From Planctomycetes bacterium RBG_13_46_10 (GTDB taxonomy: Bacteria; Planctomycetota; Phycisphaerae; Sedimentisphaerales; Anaerobacaceae): a stretch of DNA of 6,573 nt. The stretch spans positions 10,422 through 16,994 of the forward strand of contig MHYD01000074.1 of the NCBI GenBank assembly GCA_001824645.1, read 5' to 3'. Position 1 is the stretch's first letter. Every line of letters starts with the position of its first letter. Under the pieces are notes generated by a model. It was not told where the DNA came from, searched no databases, and saw only the letters and a program-made list of their open reading frames with translations. The translations under genes were made by a program, and so were the position numbers. This document shows, piece by piece, positions 1 to 5,700 of this stretch.

Positions 1-23
1 ACAAAATCATAAGTTTTGCAAAT

Positions 24-49
24 GAAAAATAATCAGTTTTTCACTGGTT
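24..49 (-). terminator. weak terminator-like hairpin downstream of tRNA-Cys
   Basis: Read on the minus strand, AACCAGT (from 49 to 43) can pair with ACTGATT (from 37 to 31) around a 5-base loop, with one mismatch. It is followed by a T-rich run (complement of 24-30). It lies about 15 bases past the tRNA 3' end, where an intrinsic terminator would be expected. The stem is short and weak, so this is only a candidate. Confidence 0.25.
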
Positions 50-64
50 CTGGGGTAAAATTAC

Positions 65-138
65 AGGCGGCGGTCGGATTCGAACCGACGAATAACGGTT
101 TTGCAAACCGTCGCCTTAATCCACTTGGCTACGCCGCC
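65..138 (-). tRNA. tRNA-Cys (anticodon GCA)
   Basis: On the minus strand the sequence folds as a complete cloverleaf. The acceptor stem GGCGGCG (132-138) pairs perfectly with CGCCGCC (66-72). The anticodon stem ACGGT/ACCGT encloses the loop TTGCAAA, which puts anticodon GCA at 104-102. The T arm is GTCGG-TTCGAAT-CCGAC. The base after the acceptor stem (position 65) is U on the minus strand, matching the known U73 discriminator of cysteine tRNAs. The 3' CCA is not encoded: the bases after the discriminator read GTAA. The tRNA therefore needs CCA-adding enzyme for maturation. It is divergent from the secretion operon and probably unrelated to it. Confidence 0.97.
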
Positions 139-429
139 ATATACGTAATCCAAAATTAAAAGTATTAACTATTCCATTGTTACTTTATATCAGACAAGCC
201 GATTCTGCAAGAAAATTAAGGCAAGTTTAGGTTAAAAACAGAGCTTAACTGTTTATAGGCTGGTATAGCTGCGGTTCTTGACGGAGCTATTGTTCAGGCA
301 GAAAAATATTATTGTTCGGCCTGTTTATTTTTAGGACCAAGAAACCATCATTGAACTTGTTTGTTTTTAAGTCATTTCAGGGTTCGGTCGATATCCGTTT
401 TGAGTTAAGTTCGTATGGAGAAAGAACAC
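139..429. other. non-coding region between tRNA-Cys and the operon
   Basis: No convincing reading frame is seen on either strand. The region should contain the tRNA promoter (minus strand, near 139-190, AT-rich) and the promoter of the secretion operon (plus strand), but no well-spaced -35/-10 pair stands out. A 5-base stem CAGGC (295-299) / GCCTG (319-323) followed by TTTATTTTT (324-332) resembles a very weak plus-strand terminator. It could equally be chance. Confidence 0.5.
417..424 (+). promoter_or_regulatory. ribosome binding site that decides the gspE start
   Basis: GGAGAAAG lies with GGAG ending 9 bases before ATG 430. An in-frame ATG at 415 would overlap this site and has only weak purine sequence in front of it. 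The Shine-Dalgarno match therefore favours 430 as the start of the ATPase; the longer form would add only five residues (MEKEH). Confidence 0.6.
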
Positions 430-2124
430 ATGGAAATCAATGACCCGATAATATCTTTCTTAATAAAGGAAAAAATCGTTAATGAGGGGACTCTTCAAGC
501 TGCCATTGAGCAACAAAAACAGACGGGGCAAAGTCTTTTAAGTATCCTGAAGAGGGACTATCTTCTCAGCGAAGAGCAGATGCTTAAGATTGTTGCTGCC
601 GTCAATAAAATAGAATTTATCAATCTTTCGCCTGAAATGGTTGACTCGATGGTGGCACACCTGGTCTCTTATGATGTAGCTAATAAGCATAACCTGATTC
701 CGATCAAAAAAGAAGGCAACCGTTTGGTCATAGCAATGAGCTCTCCTTTGGACCTTGCTGTCCGAGACCAGATTGAGATGAAAACCGGCTACGAAGTGGT
801 TCCTGTTGCTGCGATGCCTGATGCTATAAGACAGACTATACATTATCATTTCAATGTAGCGGATGTTACAAAACAGGCTATAGTTTCAATGCGCCTGAAG
901 GAGGATACGGCCAAGGTTTCGCAACAAACTAAAGACCAGGAAAGGTCTGTTAAAATTTCCGATGCTCCGATTGCGAAGCTGGTTTCCTCAATTATAAGAG
1001 GTGCCATTGATGCCCGCGCCAGCGATATACATATTGAGCCACAGGAATCTGATGTGAAAGTGAGGTATCGTGTAGATGGAATTCTGCGGAATACTTTGAA
1101 TATACCCACTTCGGCACAGCTTGAAGTGGTGTCGCACATTAAGATTATGTCGGATATGGATATTTCCGAGAAGAGAATTCCTCAGGATGGTCACATGAGT
1201 GTGCAGCACGACAGTAAAGAATATGACCTGAGAGTTTCTTCTCTGCCGGCGATGGGAGGAGAAAAAATTGTAATAAGAATACTCGATAAGAATGCAGATA
1301 AGTGGTCACTCGATTCTGTGGTGAGCTGTCCCGATGATAATCAGAGATTCCGTGAGCTGGTTGATAATCCGTATGGGATGCTGCTTCTGACCGGTCCGAC
1401 AGGCTGTGGTAAAACAACCACACTATATTCGGTTCTGCAATTAGTCAATAAGCCCGAAAGAAATATTGTCACTGTCGAGGACCCTGTTGAATATCGGCTT
1501 GGCGGAATTACACAGGTGCAGGTCAGACGGGCTGCGGGAATGACATTTGCATCGGCTCTGCGAAGCATATTACGACAGGACCCTGATGTAATACTCATCG
1601 GTGAAATCCGCGACCTGGAGACGGCGGAAATAGCTGTTAGTGCCGCTCTGACGGGGCATCTTGTGTTAAGCACCCTTCATACAAACGACGCAGCCGGTGC
1701 AATATCACGTCTGGTCAATCTTGGGATACCGTCGTTCCTTGTTTCATCGTCCCTTTTGGGAACGGTGGCTCAAAGACTCGTAAGGGTGTCCTGTCCTCAC
1801 TGCAAGCAGGCCTATCAGTCTTCCGAAGAAGAGATTAAGTGTCTTTTCGGCGGTTCACATGAGCAGGTTCAGTTGTATAGAAGTTCCGGCTGTAACAATT
1901 GCTACCAGATGGGATATCGTGGACGCAGGGCAATCTATGAGATACTGCGAATTTCAGTGCCTATCCGTAAAATGATAGTAGAGCAGGCAAGTGATGATGC
2001 TATTAAACAACAGGCAATCAATGATGGCATGAAAACTCTGCGTAAAAGCGGTATCGATGCGGTTATCAGTGGAGTAACTACTTTGGATGAGCTGATGCGA
2101 ATTGTTGATATAAGGACAGACTAA
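430..2124 (+). CDS. gspE: GspE/PilB-family secretion or pilus assembly ATPase
   Basis: Cytoplasmic hexameric ATPase that powers pseudopilus or pilus assembly through the platform protein. In the 564-residue protein starting at 430, a GspE N-terminal (MshEN-like) domain spans roughly residues 45-140. The catalytic half follows: Walker A GPTGCGKTT at 322-330, Asp box VEDPVEY near 349, Walker B DPDVILIGEIRD at 384-395, His box GHLVLSTLHTND at 409-420. A tetracysteine zinc motif, CPHC (455-458) with CNNC (488-491), sits in the C-terminal domain, as in GspE and PilB. All key residues are present and the length is normal, so it should be active. The N-terminal helix pair only partly matches the RLGxxL-type c-di-GMP pattern, so ligand binding cannot be predicted. 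The next gene overlaps by one base, and the pseudopilin genes follow. GspE versus PilB cannot be fully resolved by sequence alone; the E-F-G-G-H-I-J order favours GspE. An alternative start at 415 is less likely. Confidence 0.95.
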   Translation: MEINDPIISFLIKEKIVNEGTLQAAIEQQKQTGQSLLSILKRDYLLSEEQMLKIVAAVNKIEFINLSPEMVDSMVAHLVSYDVANKHNLIPIKKEGNRLVIAMSSPLDLAVRDQIEMKTGYEVVPVAAMPDAIRQTIHYHFNVADVTKQAIVSMRLKEDTAKVSQQTKDQERSVKISDAPIAKLVSSIIRGAIDARASDIHIEPQESDVKVRYRVDGILRNTLNIPTSAQLEVVSHIKIMSDMDISEKRIPQDGHMSVQHDSKEYDLRVSSLPAMGGEKIVIRILDKNADKWSLDSVVSCPDDNQRFRELVDNPYGMLLLTGPTGCGKTTTLYSVLQLVNKPERNIVTVEDPVEYRLGGITQVQVRRAAGMTFASALRSILRQDPDVILIGEIRDLETAEIAVSAALTGHLVLSTLHTNDAAGAISRLVNLGIPSFLVSSSLLGTVAQRLVRVSCPHCKQAYQSSEEEIKCLFGGSHEQVQLYRSSGCNNCYQMGYRGRRAIYEILRISVPIRKMIVEQASDDAIKQQAINDGMKTLRKSGIDAVISGVTTLDELMRIVDIRTD

Positions 2125-3320
2125 TGGCAGTTTATGAGTACACGGCAAAAGACCAGTCAGGAAGCAAGTTCACTGGTGTTTCAAGCGACGTAAATAGCGT
2201 TGCGGTTCTGCGGGAAGAGCTGGACAAAATGGGTTATGTTTTGGTTAAGGCCCGCAAAAATGGTGCAGACGGGAAAAAACACAAATCGATAAAACCGTCT
2301 GAGATTGTGACCTTTACATATAAGTTTTCAGGGATGTATTCTGCGGGATTAACAATTATCAAATGTCTGGAAACATTGGAGGAGCAGACTGAAAATGGTA
2401 CGTTTCGAGATATGCTCACAGATATCAGGCAGAGTGTTGAAACCGGCTCAAGCCTGAAAAAAGCTTTCGAAAAATACAAAGATGTATTCTCAGATTTTTT
2501 CTTAGGTATGATTGAGGCAGGTGAATCGGGAGGCAAGTTGGCGGAAGTGCTCGAAATGAGTGCTGGTTATTTGGATAAGCAGGCAGAGCTCAAGCGAAAA
2601 GTAAAATCTGCTTTTGTCTATCCGATTGTGGTGGGCATTGTATGTATAGTGGTTGTTGCTTTTCTTTTGATATTTATAGTTCCTATGTTTTCCAAGCTGT
2701 ACCAGAAATTGCATGTGCAATTGCCCGGGCCGACGCAGATGCTTGTGAGCTTAAGCAATTTAATTAGATACTGGTGGTGGATGCTGCTTATCATAGGTGT
2801 AGCTTTGATTGTATTTTTGCGAAAGCTGCAAAAAAAACGGTATTTCAAGACGAAATGGGATTATTTTAAATTAAAGATACCTGTTTTTGCCAAGCTGAAT
2901 CGAATGGTTTTGGTCTCACATTTTACTCGAACTTTTGCAATGCTGATTTCTGTAGGTGTTTCGTTAATTGAGGCCTTGCAGGTGGCAAGTCGCGTAGCTA
3001 ACAATTATAAGATTACCGAAATTTCCGAAGAGCTTCAGGATTCGGTTCAGGCCGGTAATCCTGTTGGAAAGTCATTGAAAAAGTATGATATTTTTCCTCC
3101 GATGATTACACAATTGGCTATATCGGGAGAGGAAATTGGGCAGTTACCTGAAATGCTAAAAAAAGGAGCTGATTTTCTCGATAAGGATATCGAAAGAATG
3201 ATAAGCTCTTTGCTCGTTAAGATAGAGCCGGCATTAACTGTTATTATGGGTTCTATTGTCGGATTTATTCTGATGGGTGTATATCTGCCTATGCTTGACT
3301 ATATGCGCCATTTGAAATAG
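2124..3320 (+). CDS. gspF: GspF/PilC-family inner-membrane platform protein
   Basis: Polytopic inner-membrane protein that couples the ATPase to pseudopilin assembly. The 398-residue protein has the standard layout of two T2SSF domains. The first cytoplasmic domain spans about 62-165 and contains EAGESGGKLAEVLEMSAGYLD-like sequence near 131-151. Membrane segments lie at about 164-189 and 216-233. The second domain spans about 262-365, with the matching SGEEIGQLPEMLKKGADFLD motif at 334-353. A final membrane segment lies at about 368-390. Length is typical for the family. The ATG shares one base with the gspE stop (TAATG) and is preceded by AAGGA (2112-2116), so translation is probably coupled. 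The residues before about 60 match the usual short N-terminal region (VYEYTAKDQSG). PilC of a type IV pilus is the main alternative identity. Confidence 0.95.
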   Translation: MAVYEYTAKDQSGSKFTGVSSDVNSVAVLREELDKMGYVLVKARKNGADGKKHKSIKPSEIVTFTYKFSGMYSAGLTIIKCLETLEEQTENGTFRDMLTDIRQSVETGSSLKKAFEKYKDVFSDFFLGMIEAGESGGKLAEVLEMSAGYLDKQAELKRKVKSAFVYPIVVGIVCIVVVAFLLIFIVPMFSKLYQKLHVQLPGPTQMLVSLSNLIRYWWWMLLIIGVALIVFLRKLQKKRYFKTKWDYFKLKIPVFAKLNRMVLVSHFTRTFAMLISVGVSLIEALQVASRVANNYKITEISEELQDSVQAGNPVGKSLKKYDIFPPMITQLAISGEEIGQLPEMLKKGADFLDKDIERMISSLLVKIEPALTVIMGSIVGFILMGVYLPMLDYMRHLK

Positions 3321-3331
3321 AGGCGAAATAT

Positions 3332-3371
3332 GTTACTCGTACCCGTTTCACGAGTAACACGAGTACGGGTA
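3332..3371 (+). repeat. inverted-repeat element with two alternative stems, between gspF and the first pseudopilin gene
   Basis: GTTACTCGT (3332-3340) pairs perfectly with ACGAGTAAC (3350-3358) around a 9-base loop. A competing stem joins TACCCGT (3340-3346) and ACGGGTA (3365-3371). A second ACGAGTA (3359-3365) could replace the first copy. The two stems overlap and cannot both form fully, which would allow a switch, but no T-run follows, so it is not a classical terminator. The vocabulary (ACTCG, CGAGTA) resembles the palindromic repeat at 5234-5290. It fills most of the 64-base gap and sits just ahead of the ribosome binding region of the next gene. Confidence 0.6.
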
Positions 3372-3384
3372 AAGGCCGGGCAAA

Positions 3385-3894
3385 ATGAGAAAAATAAAGG
3401 CTTTTACATTTGTTGAAATATTGATCGTGGTTTTAATCCTTGGAGCTTTAGCTGTTATTGCTCTTCCGAGAATTACTAATGCCTCGAAAGCTGCTAAGGA
3501 CAGAATCTGCAGAACAAATATTGACCTGATAAACAAGCAGGTCGAGCTGTTTCATTTAAATATGGACTCCTGGCCCCAACAATTGACAGATGTCACAGGA
3601 AATACAGACTATTTTCCAGATGGTCCGCCTGAATGTCCATTCGGATGGGATTATGAGATAGACAGCAGTAGTTATCATGTTATCGACCATGGCGATCATA
3701 CCCAAGAAGCTCAAAGCGGAGGTGGCGGTGGTTCAGATGGAGGTAGTGGTGGTTCAGATGGAGGTAGTGGTGGTTCAGATGGAGGTAGTGGCGGCTCAGG
3801 TGGCTCTCAAGGCGGAGATGGAGGTGGTTCCGATGGTTCTCATGGTGGTGGAAGAGGAAGGGGCTGGAGACCGTGGTGGAGATGGTGGAGATAA
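3385..3894 (+). CDS. GspG-like pseudopilin with Gly/Ser repeat and Trp/Arg C-terminal tail
   Basis: Prepilin-type protein expected to be processed and methylated, then assembled into the pseudopilus shaft. The 169-residue product starts with a short basic leader MRKIKA, then FTFVEILIVVLILGALAVIALPR. The cleavage site would be A6|F7, with the conserved Glu at +5 (E11). The -1 residue is Ala, not the usual Gly. Residues 7-99 align without gaps to the next pseudopilin gene, including paired cysteines C42 and C84 and a TDYFPDGPP segment. From about residue 110 the protein departs from its paralogue into a Gly/Ser/Asp-rich tail with three perfect GGSDGGS units (115-135), ending in GRGRGWRPWWRWWR (156-169). 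The start is preceded only by AAAGG 9 bases away. The tail is probably surface exposed on the fibre; its function is unknown. Minor-pseudopilin or adhesin-like roles are alternatives. Confidence 0.88.
   Translation: MRKIKAFTFVEILIVVLILGALAVIALPRITNASKAAKDRICRTNIDLINKQVELFHLNMDSWPQQLTDVTGNTDYFPDGPPECPFGWDYEIDSSSYHVIDHGDHTQEAQSGGGGGSDGGSGGSDGGSGGSDGGSGGSGGSQGGDGGGSDGSHGGGRGRGWRPWWRWWR
3727..3789 (+). repeat. three perfect 21-bp tandem repeats coding GGSDGGS
   Basis: Three identical 21-base units occupy 3727-3747, 3748-3768 and 3769-3789, in frame with the pseudopilin gene, each encoding Gly-Gly-Ser-Asp-Gly-Gly-Ser. Imperfect Gly/Ser codons continue to about 3860. Near the stop a 9-base unit TGGTGGAGA is repeated twice (3874-3882, 3883-3891), encoding WWR WWR. 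Identity at the DNA level, including third positions, points to recent slippage or unequal crossing-over. Copy number may vary between strains. Confidence 0.95.
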
Positions 3895-3956
3895 AGACCG
3901 GTCAAAAAATCCCTTGTTTTTAATTGTCTTTCACCATCGGTTGTCTCACATTCAAT

Positions 3957-3985
3957 TTGTCTAAGTCGATGTATTCGGTTATATT
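3957..3985 (+). promoter_or_regulatory. candidate sigma70-type internal promoter
   Basis: TTGTCT (3957-3962) and TATATT (3980-3985) are separated by exactly 17 bases. They match the sigma70 consensus at 4 of 6 and 5 of 6 positions. Initiation here would give a leader of roughly 200 bases before the pseudopilin ATG at 4190, containing the hairpin at 4026-4056. AT-rich DNA yields such matches by chance, so this is tentative. Confidence 0.3.
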
Positions 3986-4025
3986 TTTTATAGAGGGAAG
4001 ATTGTAGATATGGCATGAACAGTTC

Positions 4026-4056
4026 CGATAAAAACAGCTTTCATTAGTTTTTATCG
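4026..4056 (+). repeat. 10-bp perfect inverted repeat (hairpin)
   Basis: CGATAAAAAC (4026-4035) pairs exactly with GTTTTTATCG (4047-4056) around an 11-base loop. No T-run follows, so it is a poor intrinsic terminator in the plus direction. It could be an RNA structure in the leader of the second pseudopilin gene or a DNA-binding site with two half-sites 21 bases apart. Confidence 0.55.
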
Positions 4057-4189
4057 TCCATACAGCATAACAAAGAGTATTCAAAGAATTTTTATCAAGG
4101 TTATTGGTTAAGTTATTGGATTCCTATGACGATAAATTAGCAAGTGTTGAAGGTAGTATATCTCTTTAGAGAAAGGAAAGGAGATAAAG

Positions 4190-4510
4190 ATGAAGTCAAG
4201 AAAAGGCTTTACTTTGGTAGAACTATTGATAGTGGTTCTAATCCTCGGTGCTCTGGCTGCAATTGCTATTCCGAGGATTATTGGAGGTGCAACAAGTGCC
4301 AAAAAGAATGCCTGTTTAACCAACATCGACCTGATAAACTCGCAAATAGAGCTGTACTATGCAAATAGCGATGCATGGCCATCGGCTTTATCTGATGTGA
4401 CTGGAAGCACCGATTATTTCCCTGATGGTCCACCTGCTTGTCCCTTTGGAACAGCCTATACTATGGACTCTACTACTCACCGTGTTAAAGCCTCAGAGCA
4501 CAATCATTAA
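4190..4510 (+). CDS. gspG: GspG-like major pseudopilin
   Basis: Prepilin-type protein likely forming the pseudopilus shaft. The 106-residue product has a classic type III signal: leader MKSRKG, cleavage G6|F7, Glu at +5 (E11), then the hydrophobic helix FTLVELLIVVLILGALAAIA followed by IPR. The small C-terminal domain carries C42 and C84 and the TDYFPDGPPACPFG segment. It is shorter than typical GspG (about 140 residues). By hand count about 60 of the first 99 positions are identical to the preceding pseudopilin, with no gaps, so the two genes are a tandem duplication. The strong Shine-Dalgarno AAAGGAG, 6 bases from the ATG, is much better than that of the paralogue and may mean higher expression. 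It ends in a His-containing EHNH and lacks any Gly-rich tail. A type IV major pilin is an alternative description. Confidence 0.92.
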   Translation: MKSRKGFTLVELLIVVLILGALAAIAIPRIIGGATSAKKNACLTNIDLINSQIELYYANSDAWPSALSDVTGSTDYFPDGPPACPFGTAYTMDSTTHRVKASEHNH

Positions 4511-4666
4511 CACTGAGTTAAACGGGCTGTGACAAAGTATTCGCAGCTATTAAAGCGTAATAATAGTCACGGTTTATGGAGCACAACTCGCCGCGATCCG
4601 TCGCAGCAGATTAGGAATGTAGATAAAGGAGGGTGTAGATAAGAGCCTGTATACAGTTTCTGCAAA

Positions 4667-4715
4667 AGTAAATCAACAAGGATGGTTGCAAAGCAGCCAT
4701 CCTTGTTGATTTACT
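4667..4715 (+). repeat. long near-perfect hairpin between gspG and the gspH-like gene
   Basis: The 19 bases at 4667-4685 are the exact reverse complement of 4697-4715. Inside them a T-G wobble (4686/4696) and TGC/GCA (4687-4689/4693-4695) extend the stem to about 23 pairs with a 3-base AAA loop. No T-run follows on the plus strand. On the minus strand only four Ts follow, so terminator function is doubtful. It could be an RNase III-type processing site, a stability element for the upstream transcript, or an interspersed palindromic repeat. The same gap also holds the perfect palindrome CTGTATACAG (4647-4656) and a direct repeat TGTAGATAA (4618-4626, 4634-4642) flanking AAAGGAGGG. Confidence 0.85.
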
Positions 4716-4764
4716 ACGATGAGTTCGTACGATACCCAGGAAGAAAAATAGGTAACTCCCCACT

Positions 4765-5226
4765 ATGACTACAAAAAGGGCAGCCTTTAGCTTCGTAGAG
4801 TTGTTTATTGTTGTGATATTTCTCGGAATATTCGCTATTATTGCTGTGCCGAGACTAAATTTTGGCGTAATCTCAAAGCAAAAAGCTGATACGGTTGCCA
4901 GAAAGATTGTTACTGATCTTCGGTTAACACGCGCGCTTGCTATTTCGGACGCCGCAGGCAATTCCAACGGTTACGAGATGAAAATGGTCGGCTCCGTTCC
5001 ATATAACGCATACGAGATAGAAAACGTGGATACTCACGAAACGGTAAATTCGTATTCGACAGAAGGAGTTACTATCAGCTGTCCTAAGGGGCACAAGTTT
5101 AGATTCGGTCCGCTGGGGGGGCTTACAAGCGGAAGCGCTACTGAGATTACTATTTCGTCAGAAGGCAGAAGTTTTACTATCACAGTCAGTCCGGCGACAG
5201 GTATGGTAAAATGCGTCCAAAACTGA
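4765..5226 (+). CDS. gspH: GspH/FimT-like minor pseudopilin
   Basis: The 153-residue prepilin-type protein probably belongs to the pseudopilus tip complex. The signal is MTTKRAA then FSFVELFIVVIFLGIFAIIAVPR, cleavage expected at A7|F8 with Glu at +5 (E12). As in the first GspG-like protein, the -1 residue is Ala. The following region KADTVARKIVTDLRLTRALAISDA is the helix typical of GspH/FimT. The C-terminal part, with RFGPLGG near 113-119 and a hydrophobic strand ending ATGMVKC, fits the GspH beta-rich fold. Cysteines C106 and C150 could form a disulfide. An in-frame stop at 4753 makes ATG 4765 the only reasonable start, yet its ribosome binding site is weak (TAGG 12 bases away). The gene overlaps the next by 16 bases, so the two are probably translated together. 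Confidence 0.88.
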   Translation: MTTKRAAFSFVELFIVVIFLGIFAIIAVPRLNFGVISKQKADTVARKIVTDLRLTRALAISDAAGNSNGYEMKMVGSVPYNAYEIENVDTHETVNSYSTEGVTISCPKGHKFRFGPLGGLTSGSATEITISSEGRSFTITVSPATGMVKCVQN

Positions 5227-5675
5227 AATCATCTGGATACTCGATACTGGAAACTCGATACTCGACGAGCATCGAGTATCGAGCATCGAGAAACAAGGAC
5301 CAAGGTTTTACTCTAACTGAGGTTATTATGGCATCGGCACTGCTGATTATCGCAATGGTTCCGGTTCTAAAAGCACTAACCAGCGGATACGTTACAACCA
5401 TTATTATTCAGCACAGAATGAATAGCCTTATGCTTGTTCAGGCCAAGCTTGATGAAATAAGGGCGCGCTCAATCTATAACTATACCGGTGGTTCATTCAC
5501 GCAAAGTCACTTGTCACTCGATGGTTCATATTTGTGTAATATAAATGATGTCACTATGAGTTCAAACCTTAGAAAAATTACTATCTCGGTTGGCTACGAC
5601 CAGAACAATAACAATCAGCTTGGCGACGATGAGATAGAAGTGACCTTGGCTACCTACTTTGCAAGAAGATGGTAA
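5211..5675 (+). CDS. gspI: GspI-like minor pseudopilin with repeat-encoded long leader
   Basis: The 154-residue prepilin-type protein is probably a tip-complex partner of the GspH- and GspJ-like proteins. The processing motif is KDQG|FTLTEVIMASALLIIAMVPVL, with G32 at -1, F33 at +1 and Glu at +5 (E37). A stretch ILVQAKLDEIRARSI-like (LMLVQAKLDEIRARSIY, around residues 67-83) is characteristic of GspI/PilV-type proteins. The leader of 32 residues is much longer than the usual 5-10, because residues 9-27 are encoded by a palindromic repeat (5234-5290). No ATG, GTG or TTG lies in frame between the repeat and F33, so the repeat appears to be genuinely translated and would be removed by prepilin peptidase. 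The start overlaps the upstream gene by 16 bases (GGTATGG just before ATG). The mature part looks intact. Confidence 0.87.
   Translation: MRPKLKSSGYSILETRYSTSIEYRASRNKDQGFTLTEVIMASALLIIAMVPVLKALTSGYVTTIIIQHRMNSLMLVQAKLDEIRARSIYNYTGGSFTQSHLSLDGSYLCNINDVTMSSNLRKITISVGYDQNNNNQLGDDEIEVTLATYFARRW
5234..5290 (+). repeat. palindromic TACTCGA-type repeat inside the gspI leader
   Basis: The stretch is built from variations of GATACTCGATACT and CGAGCATCGAG. Its core is an exact inverted repeat: CTCGATACTCG (5254-5264) and CGAGTATCGAG (5273-5283) with an 8-base spacer. It is in frame with the GspI-like gene and codes GYSILETRYSTSIEYRASR. A partly decayed copy lies at 5701-5746. Repeats of this wording resemble short palindromic interspersed elements seen in some environmental bacterial genomes; that comparison is from memory. 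Confidence 0.85.
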
Positions 5676-5700
5676 GCTGTCTTAGATGTTTGATCATTTG

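Larger units (their letters stand above)
3895..4189 (+). other. 295-base gap between the two GspG-like genes
   Basis: No reading frame with a family signature is seen here. The gap contains the palindrome GACCGGTC just after the stop (3896-3903), a promoter-like pair at 3957-3985, a 10-bp AT-rich hairpin at 4026-4056, and a strong ribosome binding site AAAGGAG (4177-4183) 6 bases before the next ATG. This is long for a gap inside an operon and suggests separate control of the second pseudopilin gene. Confidence 0.6.

Noticed and set aside
278..312. TTGACG and TATTAT as the operon promoter
   Set aside because: The spacing is about 23 bases, too long for a sigma70 promoter; no better pair was found in the region.
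3727..3789. Possible CRISPR-like repeats
   Set aside because: The units abut with no spacers and stay in the coding frame; they are a coding tandem repeat.
3677..3964. 95-codon plus-strand frame rich in MEVVVVQ repeats
   Set aside because: It is an alternative-frame reading of the Gly/Ser repeat DNA; the pseudopilin frame has a prepilin signal and a homologous neighbour, this one has no recognisable feature.
4026..4056. Hairpin as an intrinsic terminator after the first pseudopilin gene
   Set aside because: The stem is AT-rich and not followed by a T-run, so it is listed only as an inverted repeat.
4144..4368. 74-codon plus-strand frame overlapping the second GspG-like gene
   Set aside because: Out-of-frame shadow; the GspG-like frame has the strong Shine-Dalgarno and canonical signal.
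4625..4645. AAAGGAGGG as a ribosome binding site for a small gene
   Set aside because: The only nearby start, GTG at 4633, is too close and is followed at once by TAG; no usable frame begins at the proper distance.
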